The position numbers and the translations under genes are program-made. From Brienomyrus brachyistius (lineage: Eukaryota > Chordata > Actinopteri > Osteoglossiformes > Mormyridae), in assembly GCF_023856365.1 (NCBI RefSeq), contig NC_064543.1, positions 11,263,459 through 11,327,458 on the forward strand: a stretch of 64,000 nucleotides of DNA, given 5' to 3'. The notes beneath the pieces were generated by a model. The model was given only the letters and a program-made list of their open reading frames with translations, ran no database searches and was not told the origin of the DNA. Position 1 is the first letter of the stretch. Each line of letters opens with the position of its first letter. Shown here piece after piece: positions 38,571-51,800 of this stretch.

Positions 38571-41500
38571 TTGTTTTCATTCAGCGGGAAGCAGAAAATA
38601 AGTTGAGCAAACGCTGCGCTGCTCCCTTGGGGCGCTTTTCGAGACTGACACTTTTCCAAAGCCTTTCCGATGCCGACCGTCCCGGCCAGAGGTCCGGCCC
38701 TAAATTAATGCTGATGATGTTCCCATTTTTCCCTATTAGAGTCAGAAATAGTCCCAACAGGAATGGCTGAAAAGGAGTTTGGCAGGTCAATAGAAGTCTG
38801 ATTGATGTCTGCCTGGAGACCAACCTGGCCATTACAAGTAACGTGTAATTGCATCAATTAACAAATGGTGCTGCTAGTGTTTAACGAACGAGTTACACAG
38901 CAAATTTGCCTTCGAGGAGAAATTCTAAGTGGAAAAAAACACAGCTACTGGAGTATCATTTTAATGTCCAGTAATATAAAAGTTTAAGGGAAAAATCATT
39001 TAAATTAATGTACACTTGAAGGACAGGGAAGACGCTTATTTAGTAATTAGCCTTTATTTTTCGCGAAGATGACCAGCCTGTATTTGTCTGATGTATTACG
39101 TGTCAATTTCCACATAAATAACAGTTTTTATGACCTTGACTAATCAACTCATAGCAAAGGAGTGCTTTAGACAGTCGATTTTAAAACCCATATGTCAATT
39201 ATGAGAATGCAAAATAAGTTGTAATAACCATTCACCGGTTGTCATGTCATCCAGAATTACGCTGTAACAGGTACACTATCCAGCTCTAGCGTGCCCCCTC
39301 CCCGTCTGAATTCGAGCTAACACCAAGGAGAATATGGGGCGTATATTTCATTGCCTTCGCCCTTGATGAAAAGCGAGACGAGTCCTCGGGGAGGCGCCTG
39401 CAATTGCGGCGTTTCTCTTCGAGTGGCGCCAGAGAGCTGCGGGAAGGAGACGCAAATCCCGTCTGCGGATACAAGTGGTAAGATGGAAGCGATAAGCCAC
39501 ATGGTGAGCGCCTTGTTACTCATTAAAAGTTAATAGCAAAGGCTATACCACACCGATCTCGCATGCCCGTGTAACTTACCGCGCCTTGACAAGTGTCTGG
39601 CTTTTGGAAGTTGGCATTTCCACTCCCGATCCTGGTGCAACACAGAGGCTGTGACCTCGATAGGATGAGGGTTTCGGACAGAGCTAGCAGGGGTGCTGCA
39701 AGGAACGCGGGACCCATACCCAAACGTCATTTATGAAATATTCACTATGGTCTGTTAATCCAAGTACCAAATTTAAAAGTAGGCCTAATCTTAATGTTGG
39801 CCATAAAATTGGTTTTAACATGGTGTAGAATACTGTGGTAGGAAGTTTTTTATTTTTTTAAGTTTTCTTTATTATTGGTATTATTATTTTTTTAATGATT
39901 ATTAACGATGTGTAAAAATATTTTCCTATATATAGCTGAGACGATTTTCATTCCTATGGCCTCCTAATGTACTCTGCTATCCGCTAATATCAGACAAGAT
40001 TAAACAACGCAAAGGCTCCCGGGACCGTATTATTTTTGTACTGCTCACATATTATTTACGACAAAGCTTTTACTTACTACTTGTATCTTCTAAATAAAGC
40101 ATGAATTTCCCGCTGTCAGGTTGTTATTTAAACCTTCGCAGTTTGTCTTCTCTTCGGAAATTTCTTAAACTGTAACTTTAAATTCAGCACAACAAATTGC
40201 GGCTGGCGACGTTTTTAACTGAACTGGTCGTTTTTATACCGTGACGCATGGTGAATGTAAGTTAAGTTAATTTGTCCTGTATAAAACTGCAGAATAAAAT
40301 GCACTATATGAGGTACACATTTGAACCAAATACGAATTAAGAGGATACAGGATTTTTAAAACTAATGCTTAGAAACATATCAGAAAACATATTTTGTTTA
40401 AGTGTAATTCCTGCAATTATCCGGATTTGGAAATTTCTTGTTGTAAACAAGATAAAAACTGGCAAAAGGAAGAACTTTATTATTACTATTATTATTATTA
40501 TTATATGCCCCCCCCCCCGCCATACTTAAGCATCTCTAATTAAACTTAATGTAAATATATAAATGGCCTTTCAGTAGTCGCCTTTGAATAACTGTGACAG
40601 ATTAATCTGAAGATTTGTATATATATTTTATTTTCTGGAGTCCCATGCACGCATTTAAACTAATGTGCACCTCAAACTACCACGGAGTCTGTTTAGTTAC
40701 ACATAAATGGATTAAAAGCATATAATACCGGAGACAGGTATCATAAACTATGCCCGTGTTCCACTTGGGATTATTTACACGTGTTTAGAAATAAACCGCG
40801 GTGTCCTTTTAGTTTTATTTATTGCATATGTTTGAACCCCCCCCCCCTCCCCCCACTTTTCATTCTACAGTGTTTTATCTGGCCCATTCGAAAATTTAAA
40901 ATTTTTTACAATTTCCTTTGCCGTCTTCACTGTGAAACGTATTTACTCTTCCGGGTGAGTCGTTAATTGGCAACAAAAGTAAAATTTAGTAAACAAAACA
41001 TTTGCTCTGCATTGTAATATTAGTGTGCAAAAATATATCTAAATATATAAAATTCTCCGCTGGTGCATGCATGCGGACGCAGCTGCCCCTGGACAGACAC
41101 ATGCATTATTCATCGGAAAGGAGCAGCGCGGACCCATCTGACGCCCCCCCAATTTGAACACTAATCGTAATGACACATCCGGCTGACCCCCCTCCTCTGA
41201 TGTCCTTGATAGGTGACGCGCTCACGGCGCATCCAGCCTGGCCGCTTCTTCCCCGTCCTGCCCATCGTCGTCTAGAAAACCGTACGCATTTATAATAAAA
41301 AAAAGCCCCCCAGACACGCTTGTTTGTGGTGTGTGGTACTCTGGACCCACTGCAGCATGTCGTTTGGTAATTAAGAGCTGAACATTTTAAGGTTCAGTTC
41401 CCGAAAGGATTCAGTTGTCGTGCCTCGATGGAGAATATGATACTTGATAGCTTTCACAAAAAAATGTGTAAGTTGGCAATAATATAATATAATGCAACTG

Positions 41501-43043
41501 CACGCAAGTTGCTTTGCTTACTTAACAGCATCTGTTCAGTGATGAGAAATGTAAACTCCAGTGCAAAGAGAACTGCTCTCCCAGTGGCACCACATAGCTG
41601 TGATGTATTTGCTGTTACCTGTGCTCCTCTGGGGAAGGGGGGGGGGGGGTCCAGTTTCTGACCAGGCAGGTTCTCTGTAAAACCAGGCCCAGGCGAGACT
41701 CCCGAAGCCTGGACACTGTCACCCTCGCTGTCAGCTTGCCCACTGGAAAACTTAAACCAACAGCAGGCCCTGCTTTGCTTTAAGGCCAATTGCACGAACA
41801 GGAATGGCAAGTGCAATTTACTTATATAATACATTTTTTATGCTGATTTAATGAATTTCACAAAGGTTTGCTGGTTTTTCATAAAATAGATCAGGGCTTT
41901 TATGAAATAATAATAATGACAGACAGAATGAGGGGAGGAAGCAGGCGATGGGGAACTGAAGTGGAGTGCAGAACAATCTCATTAATGTGGATTGATATAT
42001 TCCAGTGAATCTACAGTACGTGTGATCCACTGTTATTACAAAGGTTTCAATCTGGGAGATGTATGAGCAGTGAAGGCCTCAGAACCGTTAAATTATCCAA
42101 AATTGAAAGAAAGTAATAAATATTCTAATGAGAACTCCCTTAATGCCAGAATTATTATGAATGCGGTCACATGATTGGCCAATTAAATCTAAAACAAACT
42201 TATGTGCACTTGTGAATAAATTGACCACAACACGGAAGGCTGTTAAGTATGTGCCGCCCGGATCAGTGGGAGAGTAGGGGTGTAACAATGTTATCCTTGA
42301 CGTTATTTGAATATATCTTTCCAATAAGGATCTGAAGTGAAAAGAACTTGCCGCTGTGTATCGCTCTCATTTTGAAATGAAGTTTCATGGAGACCCAGGC
42401 GGTTGTGGGTGGTGGGAGGTGCATTCTGTCTCACAAACCCTTTAGCCATGCCAATTGCCCGGGGGTATTTGGGGGGGGGGGATATTAAATTAGAGAAGGG
42501 AGCACAATTCTGTCATATGAAGGTTTGAGGTGGATATTATGTCTTCTGTCACAGAGTTTCACGTTCTCTCTCCTTTCCGCTCACGCCTCCCCTCCCCCAT
42601 TACACCTGAGGCCAAGGTCCTTGTGCTGGAAGCCCCTTTGTTTGGCCAGGAGTAGCATCACTGGCGGCTGCACCTGAATCTCCAATCAAAAGCCTGAGGC
42701 ACGAGGGGTCAAAGTTCAACATTGTGTAATAACTGTAAACTTGGGAGCGACCATAGATAAGTCTATGATGTCTGGATGGGTGACATAGACAGAGGGAAGT
42801 TACTCATGATGTTGTGGAAATAAATTCTAATCAGTCGACTTTTGGACACCTCAAACAGAGTGATTTACTACTCAAACAATTGCTGCAATAAAAGAATGAA
42901 GAGCAGAGGTTGGGCTGAACATCTATAAATTACTGTGACTGACCTATGAAGTAGACATTGCTTCCATGGTCTGGTGCACACAAACTCCAATAACTATAAT
43001 ATCTGTACGGAGGTAAGTTCTCATGTCGAACAGTTAGGTCTAT
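38571..43043. other. Intergenic region 5' of irx6, part 1
   Basis: No gene could be supported. Two minus-strand frames at 39317-39523 and 39523-39723 begin with hydrophobic residues but have no family match. Small ATT and poly(C) tracts occur at about 40480-40518 and 40838-40855. Confidence 0.5.
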
Positions 43044-43144
43044 AAGGTGTCTGATTGGCAGATGAAGGTATCTGATTAGAATGAAGGTGTCTGATTGGAG
43101 GACGAAGGTGTCTGATTAGGATGGAGGCATCAGATTGGCAGATT
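43044..43144. repeat. Minisatellite with 21 + 19 bp alternating units
   Basis: About five units begin at 43044, 43065, 43084, 43105 and 43124. The 21-base units read like AAGGTGTCTGATTGGCAGATG and the 19-base units like AAGGTATCTGATTAGAATG, so the higher-order period is 40 bases. Confidence 0.85.
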
Positions 43145-46100
43145 AGTCACCCGGAGTGTTTGGATGCGGAGGTAGTTGACTGACACAGCGGGGTGAGGAA
43201 TACTGCCTCCTCTGGGGAGGACACAGAAGTTCGTTGTGCTGGCTGAGGTCTTGGAAGGCTCTGCTACGAAGCTATCATCAGTGGTGGTGTCAGGGATTTG
43301 TAGCCTGTCACTGAAAGTGCGTGCTGGCAGCAACACTGGAAAATGACTAGTGACAGAGAGGGGTCTCTCTCTCTCGTTCTCCCTCAACCTCTCTCTCTCA
43401 CTTTCTGTCTATACTTCAGTGTTTCTCCTCGTCTTCAAGCTGAACCCCTACCCCCATAAGGGGGCCTGGGGGGCAAGGGGCGGAGAGCAAACCCCACCAT
43501 CGTCTCCAGTTTCACCAGCTCTAGGGGAAGTGAAGTAGCCTGAGAGGTCTTGCTACCACGTGTAAAGACCTGGTTTCATGATCTAAGTGTCACAGGATTG
43601 GCTTCTGTAGTGGGAAGTGCTCCTGTACCTTTGAACGGTCCAGCTTACCTAAGCGGTAGTTTCTGGCTGTTTCTGCCACGTCGTCCCTATTTGGATCACT
43701 CTCATTCAAAGCCCGCTCCTTGTTTGTGATGGTACCACATGTCGACGGCATCGTGCATCTTCTGATGCCTTCTATGTTCTGTGCGTCTTCCTGTGTTGAA
43801 TTTGCCCTTGTTTCATGTCACCAAATCATACCCCCCCCCCCCCCAAAAGTGCAAGAAAAGACAGCAGCAGCGATCGGAGGTGTAATTAGCAAGGTCTCGA
43901 GAAGCCATTCTGTTACTAATCTCCGCTTTGAAACTGTTGGATTTTGGTTTGTGGAAAAAACAAAGGCAACACGTACCTTGGGAAACTTTGGGGCGGGGGG
44001 GGGGGGGGGGGGGTCCTGTCCCAAAACTGAGCCTGTCTCAACCCCCCCCTTGCTGCTCCCCGTTCGTTGGGAAGCCTTAAATCAAATGCAGGACAAGACT
44101 TTCACCCCTCGACTCCCCTACCCGCCTGACATAAAACAAGAGCATAATGAAATTAACAAAGGGGAGCCTGCAATCTCCGCTACGCCGAGGCACCGTGATG
44201 CCCCGTGCCCTCCCCTCGCCGGGTTTCAGAGCGGGCCATCTGGTCCTCGTTGACAGCGGCTAAGTGAAAAGCCATGCCAATACAAATAGCTCCGCTTGAT
44301 GTTTGTTTGCATAAACTGTTTTGAGAGGCTTTGCAGGGAGTTTCAGGAGGATTAGTCCCTGGAGGCCGGAGCTAGTAGAAGGAGAATAATCCCTGCTAAG
44401 TTGGCAGCGGCGTCAGGCATCAGTCGAACTGTAGGCTTTCTCGTTCCCTTCCCCATTTATTTTCAATGCGAGCTCAGGTGAGCAGCCGGGGGCCGGGGGG
44501 AGGGTCGGGTACCGTACAGAGCAGCTGACGTGTGTTGGAAAGCATCCGTGGGAGATGGATTAGGATGCCCCACTCTCCAACAGCAGGGGAGCGGCAGACC
44601 TGTGGCCCTGGTACTGTGAGACTTACTTTACCACCTGATACGGCTTCAAAAAGAGACCTTCCCTGTGCGGGAAAAAAAAACACACACATACACAAATAAC
44701 CTTTAATATAAAATTTAAGCATCTGTTCTGCATGGTTTTAGTACTCGGTACGACATCGCGGTGTATGGGACAGGATAATTGTTTCTAAGCTAAAACAAGA
44801 CTTGTGTTACATATGAGAAGGGAGAAAAAAGAAAAAAAAAAAACATGAATTCATCTCCCCTTATTGCACATGGTGCATTTTGTCCCCAAGGTTTTCAAAT
44901 GGCTGAATTAAAGTGACCAATTGGTTGTCATCTTCGCTTAGCTGCGGTTGTTCCACAGGTTTTGGAAAATTGATCCGGCTGCTTTCATCTCCAGGTAATT
45001 CCACAGGCGAAGGATAATTCGGAACAGGCCTGTACAAGGGCCAAACCTTTGCAGAGCATCTATATTGATGACAGTTGAAATTGAGGAGGGCCCTGTTCCT
45101 CATTTGCTACACACACACACTTGGGGCTTTGGATGGCCGCTTGCAAACGTAACCCAGATGAGGCTAAATATATCATCAATGCTTTTCGGCCAGCGTTCCA
45201 GTTTGTCTCCTCCATCCTAGATTCCCCCCACCCAGCAGGGCTGGCACGTTCCAGTCATTAATGCTTCACGGTGAAGGTTTTTATAAAAACCGCCGTGTCC
45301 CTGCTGTCACCCCAAGACAGGGGACTTGGTCTGTGCCCATTTTGGCCAATAGAGCCTCTCTTGCCTCACAAAATCCCTGCGCGTCGTGTTCAGACATTGA
45401 GGGTAAACTGAGTGCATGATCAGTGATCAGCTGACGGTAAAAGAAGGCAGGGATTGGCCGCTCATCTCCCTAGTTAAACGCCATTGGCTGTTTCTCGTGG
45501 TACTTGTCCCTGATGCAGTTTTATGGATTTTGGCGCAGAGATGAATTTGTTACGTATGAAGTGGCCTGTGTTTACACTTAGTACCACGTACAGGATGCCA
45601 ACCCGGGCACAAACACTAAAAGACAACTTTCATTCTCCTTAATTCCTAACAGAGCCCTGATGTCATTTCACGGTAATAAAATTCAACTTAAATGTCAGCC
45701 ATTCCTAAAAGATGTTTGTTTTTTTTTTTTATTTGAAAGATGTTGCTTTTTCATGCAATAGCTGTCTGTCAGTTTTTCATACTGACATGGATATTTAATT
45801 TAATTTTTATTTTCCATTCAAATCACATAGATTGTCGACATTGGGGCTTGGCCAAAGTTATTTTCTGCTTTTATAGAATCTGGACCAGTCTCTAATACAT
45901 CCCAAGCTCAGCTTTTAAGCTGAAAGGCAGATGTTGTATTGCTGCCAACATCAAAGGTCTCGTTAAGTATATAGAAGGTGAAATTATATACCTTTGATTG
46001 CACTACTTATTAGATATAGTAAACTAGTTCATAACATTGCTGCAACATACCCTTTGACTCTTTTTGCGTTGCCAGTGACATCATCGGATTTCAAAACCAG

Positions 46101-46659
46101 TTTCAGCCTTGCACTGGCAGTGGTAAATTCGGACTTGCAGGATACGAACATCGAACAGCAGAATATTGCGCTAAATCGGCTTTTCCAGACACGTAAATAT
46201 GTGACATTTTATTCGATGCCTTTGTGGTACATTGTGACACCTGTGGGCAAGGAGCTGGATGGCACATTCTCTGATGGAGTTTTAAGGTACCTGAGGAAAG
46301 ACCATGTGCGAGAGCCACATAACATTCCTCATGACTATTTAATCAGTATGTATTTCCATACGTCTCGTTTGTGCCTTGACTCATCAGTCTAGTCATGCTT
46401 GTTAACTGACACCTTGAATTCCAGGGCAAGATGTGGCAGCAACCTGGAAACACGAAACACAGATGCGCTTGTGTTTTCTGGCCAAACAAGCGTTTTGTCT
46501 CTTGAATTGGGTAGGTACCCTTGGACATCTCACCGGAGCTCTGAAGTGACTCATTCTGTTATGAATATCTTGTGATTCATCGACTTTCTCTGGCAGGAAC
46601 TCCTGTGAAGATGTCCTGCTATTTCTCCCTCGAGTGACACACTTCACTTGAATGTAAAC

Positions 46660-46660
<1 letters not shown>
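43145..46660. other. Intergenic region 5' of irx6, part 2
   Basis: No gene was recognised. The stretch 44130-44420 is repeat-free and could be an enhancer. An open frame of 132 codons at 45994-46392 has no family resemblance and is within chance expectation. Confidence 0.5.
43995..44013. repeat. Poly(G) tract of 19
   Basis: An uninterrupted run of 19 G residues following GGGGC, with runs of C at about 43831-43844 and 44042-44048 nearby. The exact length may be unreliable. Confidence 0.9.

Positions 46661-46720
<60 letters not shown>
46661..46720. repeat. (GATA)15 microsatellite
   Basis: Sixty bases of uninterrupted GATA repeat. Both strands stay open through it, which creates a spurious reading frame. 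Confidence 0.97.
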
Positions 46721-46721
<1 letters not shown>

Positions 46722-47427
46722 AATTTCCAATTGCACAAAAAAGAAACTCAACCTGCAAATGTCTAATTGGTACAAGTCACTTTGAATTAAACCTCTTTCT
46801 AAGCAAAATAATTTAATGTAATGATCTGGTTACCACTGACGATCCGCTGTAGTGCAGTTTGCTCCACTCTGCATTTTTAACAGTGTAAATGATTGCTAAT
46901 TCTGAGCTATTTCTGTGTACTGCCAGGGGCTGATTCCAGAGAGGAGCCGAGCAGCTGTGAAAGCTCTCACACCTAATTCAGATTTATGGCGTTTGAAAAG
47001 TGCGGAGTTTCAAATGAGTGCTACTTAACCTATTCCGGGGCCGGCACTCACAGCGATATGTGTATGTTTATGAACCGAATGAGTGTATGGGTTCAGCCTA
47101 CGACTTCTGGTTTTGGATTGCATTTCTTACATTTTTTTTGGAGGCAAGGAAGGATATGTTTGCAGGTCTGTTGCCTGCTCTCAGACAAAACAAGGAAACT
47201 TCTTCATAGCTCTCCGGTGTCCCTTGAACTGTTCTGATTGGGACCATTGCTGCTTTCCTGGGACTGTGGCTTTCTTACTTAAGTCCTTAAGATTGTAAAT
47301 GTAGAAGTATGTTGGTAGGAAGATCTTTGCCACAACATAATTGTCATATAATCTGAGCACTTACCCGGGGGTTTAAGGTTTGTTATATTTGAGTTGTTTT
47401 GGTCCTTTATTACAAGGAACCTGGTAA

Positions 47428-47592
47428 CAGAGGTGGAAAGGTCAGGTTCAGAAAGTAGAAATCCAGACCAAGATATTGTTTCAACCAACCGGTTGAGTCC
47501 TCTGTGAATATGTGTCTTTATCTTCAACTGGTTGGTTGAAACAAAATCTTGGTCTAGATTTGTACTTTCTGAACCTGAACTTTCCACCTCTG
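47428..47592. mobile_element. Palindromic MITE, near full-length hairpin
   Basis: The ends are CAGAGGTGGAAAGGTCAGG and CCTGAACTTTCCACCTCTG. The arms of roughly 70 bases pair almost along their length, including CAACCAACCGGTTGA with TCAACTGGTTGGTTG. Flanks CCTGGTAA and CCTGACAA (six of eight) suggest an old 8-bp duplication. Confidence 0.8.
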
Positions 47593-48650
47593 CCTGACAA
47601 TGCCCTTGAGTCAATTTGGGTTGCAGGAATCTGTGAGTGTTGAGTCAATTTGAGCTTTGGATGCATCTACTCAATCTGGGCAGTGAGTGGAGATGGTGGT
47701 GGTGGTGGGGGGGTTTTGAGAGGGGGGAAAATGAGCTGTTTCAGTTGGACAATACCTACTGGATAATTAGCTACTCTTTGGGGGATTCCCCTTCACTTGG
47801 ACAATGACACTGAACAGAAACTTGACTTTTGAATAAAGTGGCACAGTGTGTTCAAGCTCCAAGCTGTGGGAAGGAGAAAACTTAGTTATCTTTGAAAGTC
47901 ATACTCCTACAATATGAAGGTTATACTCCGAAGAGCTACCAGTGAATTCTGATCAAAGGATCTACGAACAGTGGTCACATTATTACTGTCTATAGCATGC
48001 TGTACGTCTCATTCACAATATTCTGGATAAACCCAGAAGACTGCAGATAAATAAGTAAGCAGTGATGCTGGTGGAAAGATGTAAAGGGCCTTCTTGGTGG
48101 ACCACATATCAAATCTCGGGTTACAGAGCACCTCTGTGTAAGTAGTCTGACACTCTCGGCGAAGACTTTCAGAATAGAATGGATCCCACCCATTAAAATT
48201 TCAGTGCTGCGGAAAGGTGAGCCCATCTTCTGAAATCTGAGAATAAACTCTGATCGTCTTTAATTCATCAAAGAATGCCTCTAAATGAGGAGGCCAGGTT
48301 AAACTTTCATGGCCAGTGAACAAGTTATTCATTTGGTAGCAACCGAAACAAATCTTCGAAAGCAAGTCGAACTGTTGAAGATCCTTTGCCCACCGAAGAT
48401 GGAAAAAAAGACAGCTCGATGCCCGATGCGTATTGGGTGTCGCTGGGTATGTAAACATGTCTTGCTGATTTGATGTCTAGTGGACTTTTTCGATCCGAAC
48501 TGTGAGGTCTGCTCTGTGATTCGATGTTAAGATGTATTCTGCTGCCTTTTTGTCTTTGGTTTGCTTTCTTCTGTCCATTGCAGTGGTTTTGCTTATTATC
48601 TGTGTTGGTCCCAGGTTACATGCTAAGTCTGAGAGAGCTGCATTTTAGAC

Positions 48651-48845
48651 CAGGGGTGTCAGACTCCAGTCCTGGGGGGCCGGAGCCCTGCACATTATTG
48701 GGTTTCCCCTCATTTTGCACACCTGATTAAACTCCTTGTGCTAATTATCACGCAGCTCTTGAGCTGAATCATTTGTGGTGGAACAGTGAAAGAATTAAGC
48801 TACACTGGGCTCCAGCCCCCCCAGGACTGGAGTTTGACATCCCTG
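48651..48845. mobile_element. Palindromic hAT-type MITE common in fish genomes
   Basis: The element begins CAGGGGTGTCAGACTCCAGT and ends ACTGGAGTTTGACATCCCTG, an inverted repeat. The flanks TTTTAGAC (48643-48650) and ATTTAGAC (48846-48853) match at seven of eight bases. It has no coding capacity. Confidence 0.85.
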
Positions 48846-51800
48846 ATTTAGACAGATCCACTTCGGTTCCGCATGCTAAAGGTATGCTAGTGCTCTGGAG
48901 TGGCAAGTTCATGTCTGTCACATTTTTATAGGGGGAAATATATGTCAGAGGTAACATTCCACTTTTGGATATAGACTGTTCTTCGGAACAGAGCTCGAGT
49001 CACACGGCATCGCCGCTATTCTGTAACGATGACTTGTGTTGAGTTTAACAGGATGTGTTTTAGACAGTGTTCTGGGGGTCCTCGCTCTCGCCTTATCTTC
49101 CTGTAAGGAGCGCTGTCACCTCCAGGAATCCCGTGTTGCTCTTTCCCTTCCTCTGTTTCTGCGTCAGCTCTGTAAACTCTCACCGGGACACCGCAGTCCG
49201 TTCTATAACCTGGGTCAGATATCACAGAGCTCTGATAACCTTACACGATAAGCTCTTCCCCTCCACAATCTGACGCAGAGCAGATGTGTTTTTACCCGTC
49301 GGCTTGGATGTCCCACTGGAGAAGAAAACACCTGGAGAGTCACGGTGGCCTACATATACAGTTAAGAGGAAGATCCCCACAGCAGCAAGTCCGGCGTATG
49401 GAAACCATGGAGGCTTGCTGTGATGGTAATTATCTAGCAGTCAAAGGTTATTCCTTCCATGACAGAGGAAGCTTTATAATTAACAGTGAGGCAAAAACAC
49501 AAAGCCATGAATCATCACAGTTTGGGAGGATCCAATCTGCCACCAATTTTAGAACAGGCCTTTCTTAGAGATTTTACAGATTAATGAAGATTAATGTACC
49601 TTGTCCTAACAAAAAATAACACATAGTTTTAATATTGTTTGTTAGTCTTTGTAGTTAGTGCAGGTAAGATATTTTACCTTGTGTTTGACCAAGGAAACAC
49701 AGCAGTGGAACTACTTACTAACAGATAAACAGACAATTACTCGTTTTATTACTGCTAATTTGTGCCAACTATACAGTACACCTGTAAATCACAACAAAGA
49801 AAGCAGGAATGTTACTGCGGCCCTTTTGAGACAAACCTTAAATATTTCATGCCATAAGAACTCTCAGCTCTGCAGTATGATGTTTCTCATCTTGTATTCA
49901 TTGCATTATGTAATTTTCCAAAGCCAGTCTGTTAAGAGAATAGTGAAAGTTAGCCTCTAGGAAACGGGAAATGGGTGTATGATGTCAGCTATTATTACCA
50001 TCAGCAATCTTTCCTTTGGAAAATAAAATTCGGAAGCCGAGTGTCCGCTCCTGGACTGTACAGGAGGGGCAGGCGGGTGGGGTGGGTTGGGGGTTGAGCG
50101 GCCCAGCCTTGCTGAGTGCCAGAACGATCTTTTCTTCCCGGGAAGCTCTTCCTGCCACAAGGCTGGGGAAACTCTGTTTTGTGTCAGGCTGTCGTCCAGC
50201 GTGAGACCCCTTGGTGGGAATCTGGAGATAAGGAAGTGGCCGGGACAGCCTCTCACCCGGAGGAAGAGGGGACAAAAAAATTAAACTCGCGGAATGAACG
50301 CTTCCAGCCTCTGCCCACCCGGTCGATACCGTTAATTGGCTCGCTCCGCCAAGTGCGCATCGATTGCGGCTAATAAAAGAGCTATTGATTGGCACTTTGT
50401 TTAACAGCGGCACGCGTGGTACGCCGTGCCCTTTAATGTTATTCCTACAGCAACCTTTTCCTGTTTCCAAGCTTTTTAACGTCATAAATTATGTCACTCG
50501 ATTTAGGAGACATTTTTTTTGTCCCCTCATGAGAATCAATTTGAAGGACCTTGAAAACCGGCCTTCATCTGCACAAGGGCGGCTTGCAGCGAAGAGGGGC
50601 TAGCCCATCCCGATATGAGTGCAGCTGTGTCAACTGCGCCACCCCCCCCATCCCCCAACCCGCCCCCCCACCCCACCTCCCACCGATTCCTGTCCCATTT
50701 GCTGTGACATCCCGGTGTCAGACGTTGTGCCTGGAGCCTACATTCCTACTGCCAGCAGCGCATTGTGTAACAGAGATTTAATCTCCCCATACAAGCCAAG
50801 GAGGTGATGTCATCGAGATAGGTTCATTACCCAGGGGTGATACACTGCGCACTTTGTGGTGAATGCAGATTTTCTGTTTACAAAGCTTCATTTATATTCA
50901 AAGCACAACAATCTCCTTTCTCTGCCCGTCTTTCATACTGTGACTATTTTTAATCAGGTCCCAGAAAATCCGTGTATCGAGAATGCAGACGCCGTATTTT
51001 CTGAAGAACACAACTTTACGCTGCTCCTGGTTTTTTTACTGTGTTGGGTGTGACTTGAATACTAAGGTCCACCCAAACACACACACACGCACACACACAC
51101 GATATGGTTTTTGGCTACAATTGTGATAAACATTTAATACAATACAATGGAAACTCTCCATAATTCATTGGACGAAGATTTACGATACATTTAGAAACAA
51201 AAGCAGGTGAGTTTAGCTTTTTCTCAAGCGAGCGCTCAAGAAATTCATTATTTCCATTAAATATTCAATGATCAATAGAATTTGTTTTAACCAATCAATA
51301 GGGGCTCTTTGCTAAGTGAAATGTGCATAAATTAATATTTGCATTTCAAAGCAGCCCCTGTCATGTGACACCAATTGGAAATCTATACTGTTTTGTATGG
51401 CTGTATTTCATATTTATCTGTTTTCTCTTAGTTGCTGACTGCTATTGATTTCTTATGGTATGTTTACAACCAGGAAACTGCTGTAGGTTTTAAGTGTCAA
51501 AATGTTTTAAAAAAGCCAATACATTTCAGATCTGTGTCATCTCCCTGAGGCAGAAAGACAAGTATTAAAACATATTATTTTCCCCAAGCTTTACATGACT
51601 TACGAGTGCGCATCTACCATGCGTAACATTAAAATGCATTTCTTCAGTACACTTTGGGAATACGGCAGGTAATCTTACAGCTTAACTGTCTCAGGCACTT
51701 CCTCAGAGTGTTTACCTGAGCATCCATTGCTTCTCTGCTGAGCTGCTTCACTGCAATGGTTCCATTTTCCACTTGGTTCAGTCCTGATGTGGTATATTCA

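Noticed and set aside
39317..39723. Two minus-strand frames with signal-peptide-like N-termini upstream of irx6
   Set aside because: The frames are short, end without recognisable domains, and lack family similarity. Hydrophobic starts of this kind arise by chance.
43720..44253. Open frame of 177 codons on the plus strand
   Set aside because: It runs through poly(C) and poly(G) tracts that give proline and glycine runs, matches no family, and such a length is near chance expectation in 64 kb.
45994..46392. Open frame of 132 codons on the plus strand
   Set aside because: No domain or motif was recognised. A few frames of this length are expected by chance.
46402..46758. Open frame across the GATA array encoding YLSI repeats
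   Set aside because: The frame is kept open by the (GATA)15 microsatellite, not by selection for protein.
49985..50485. Open frame of 166 codons on the minus strand
   Set aside because: No motifs recognised. It overlaps other frames open on the opposite strand, as expected from GC-rich composition.
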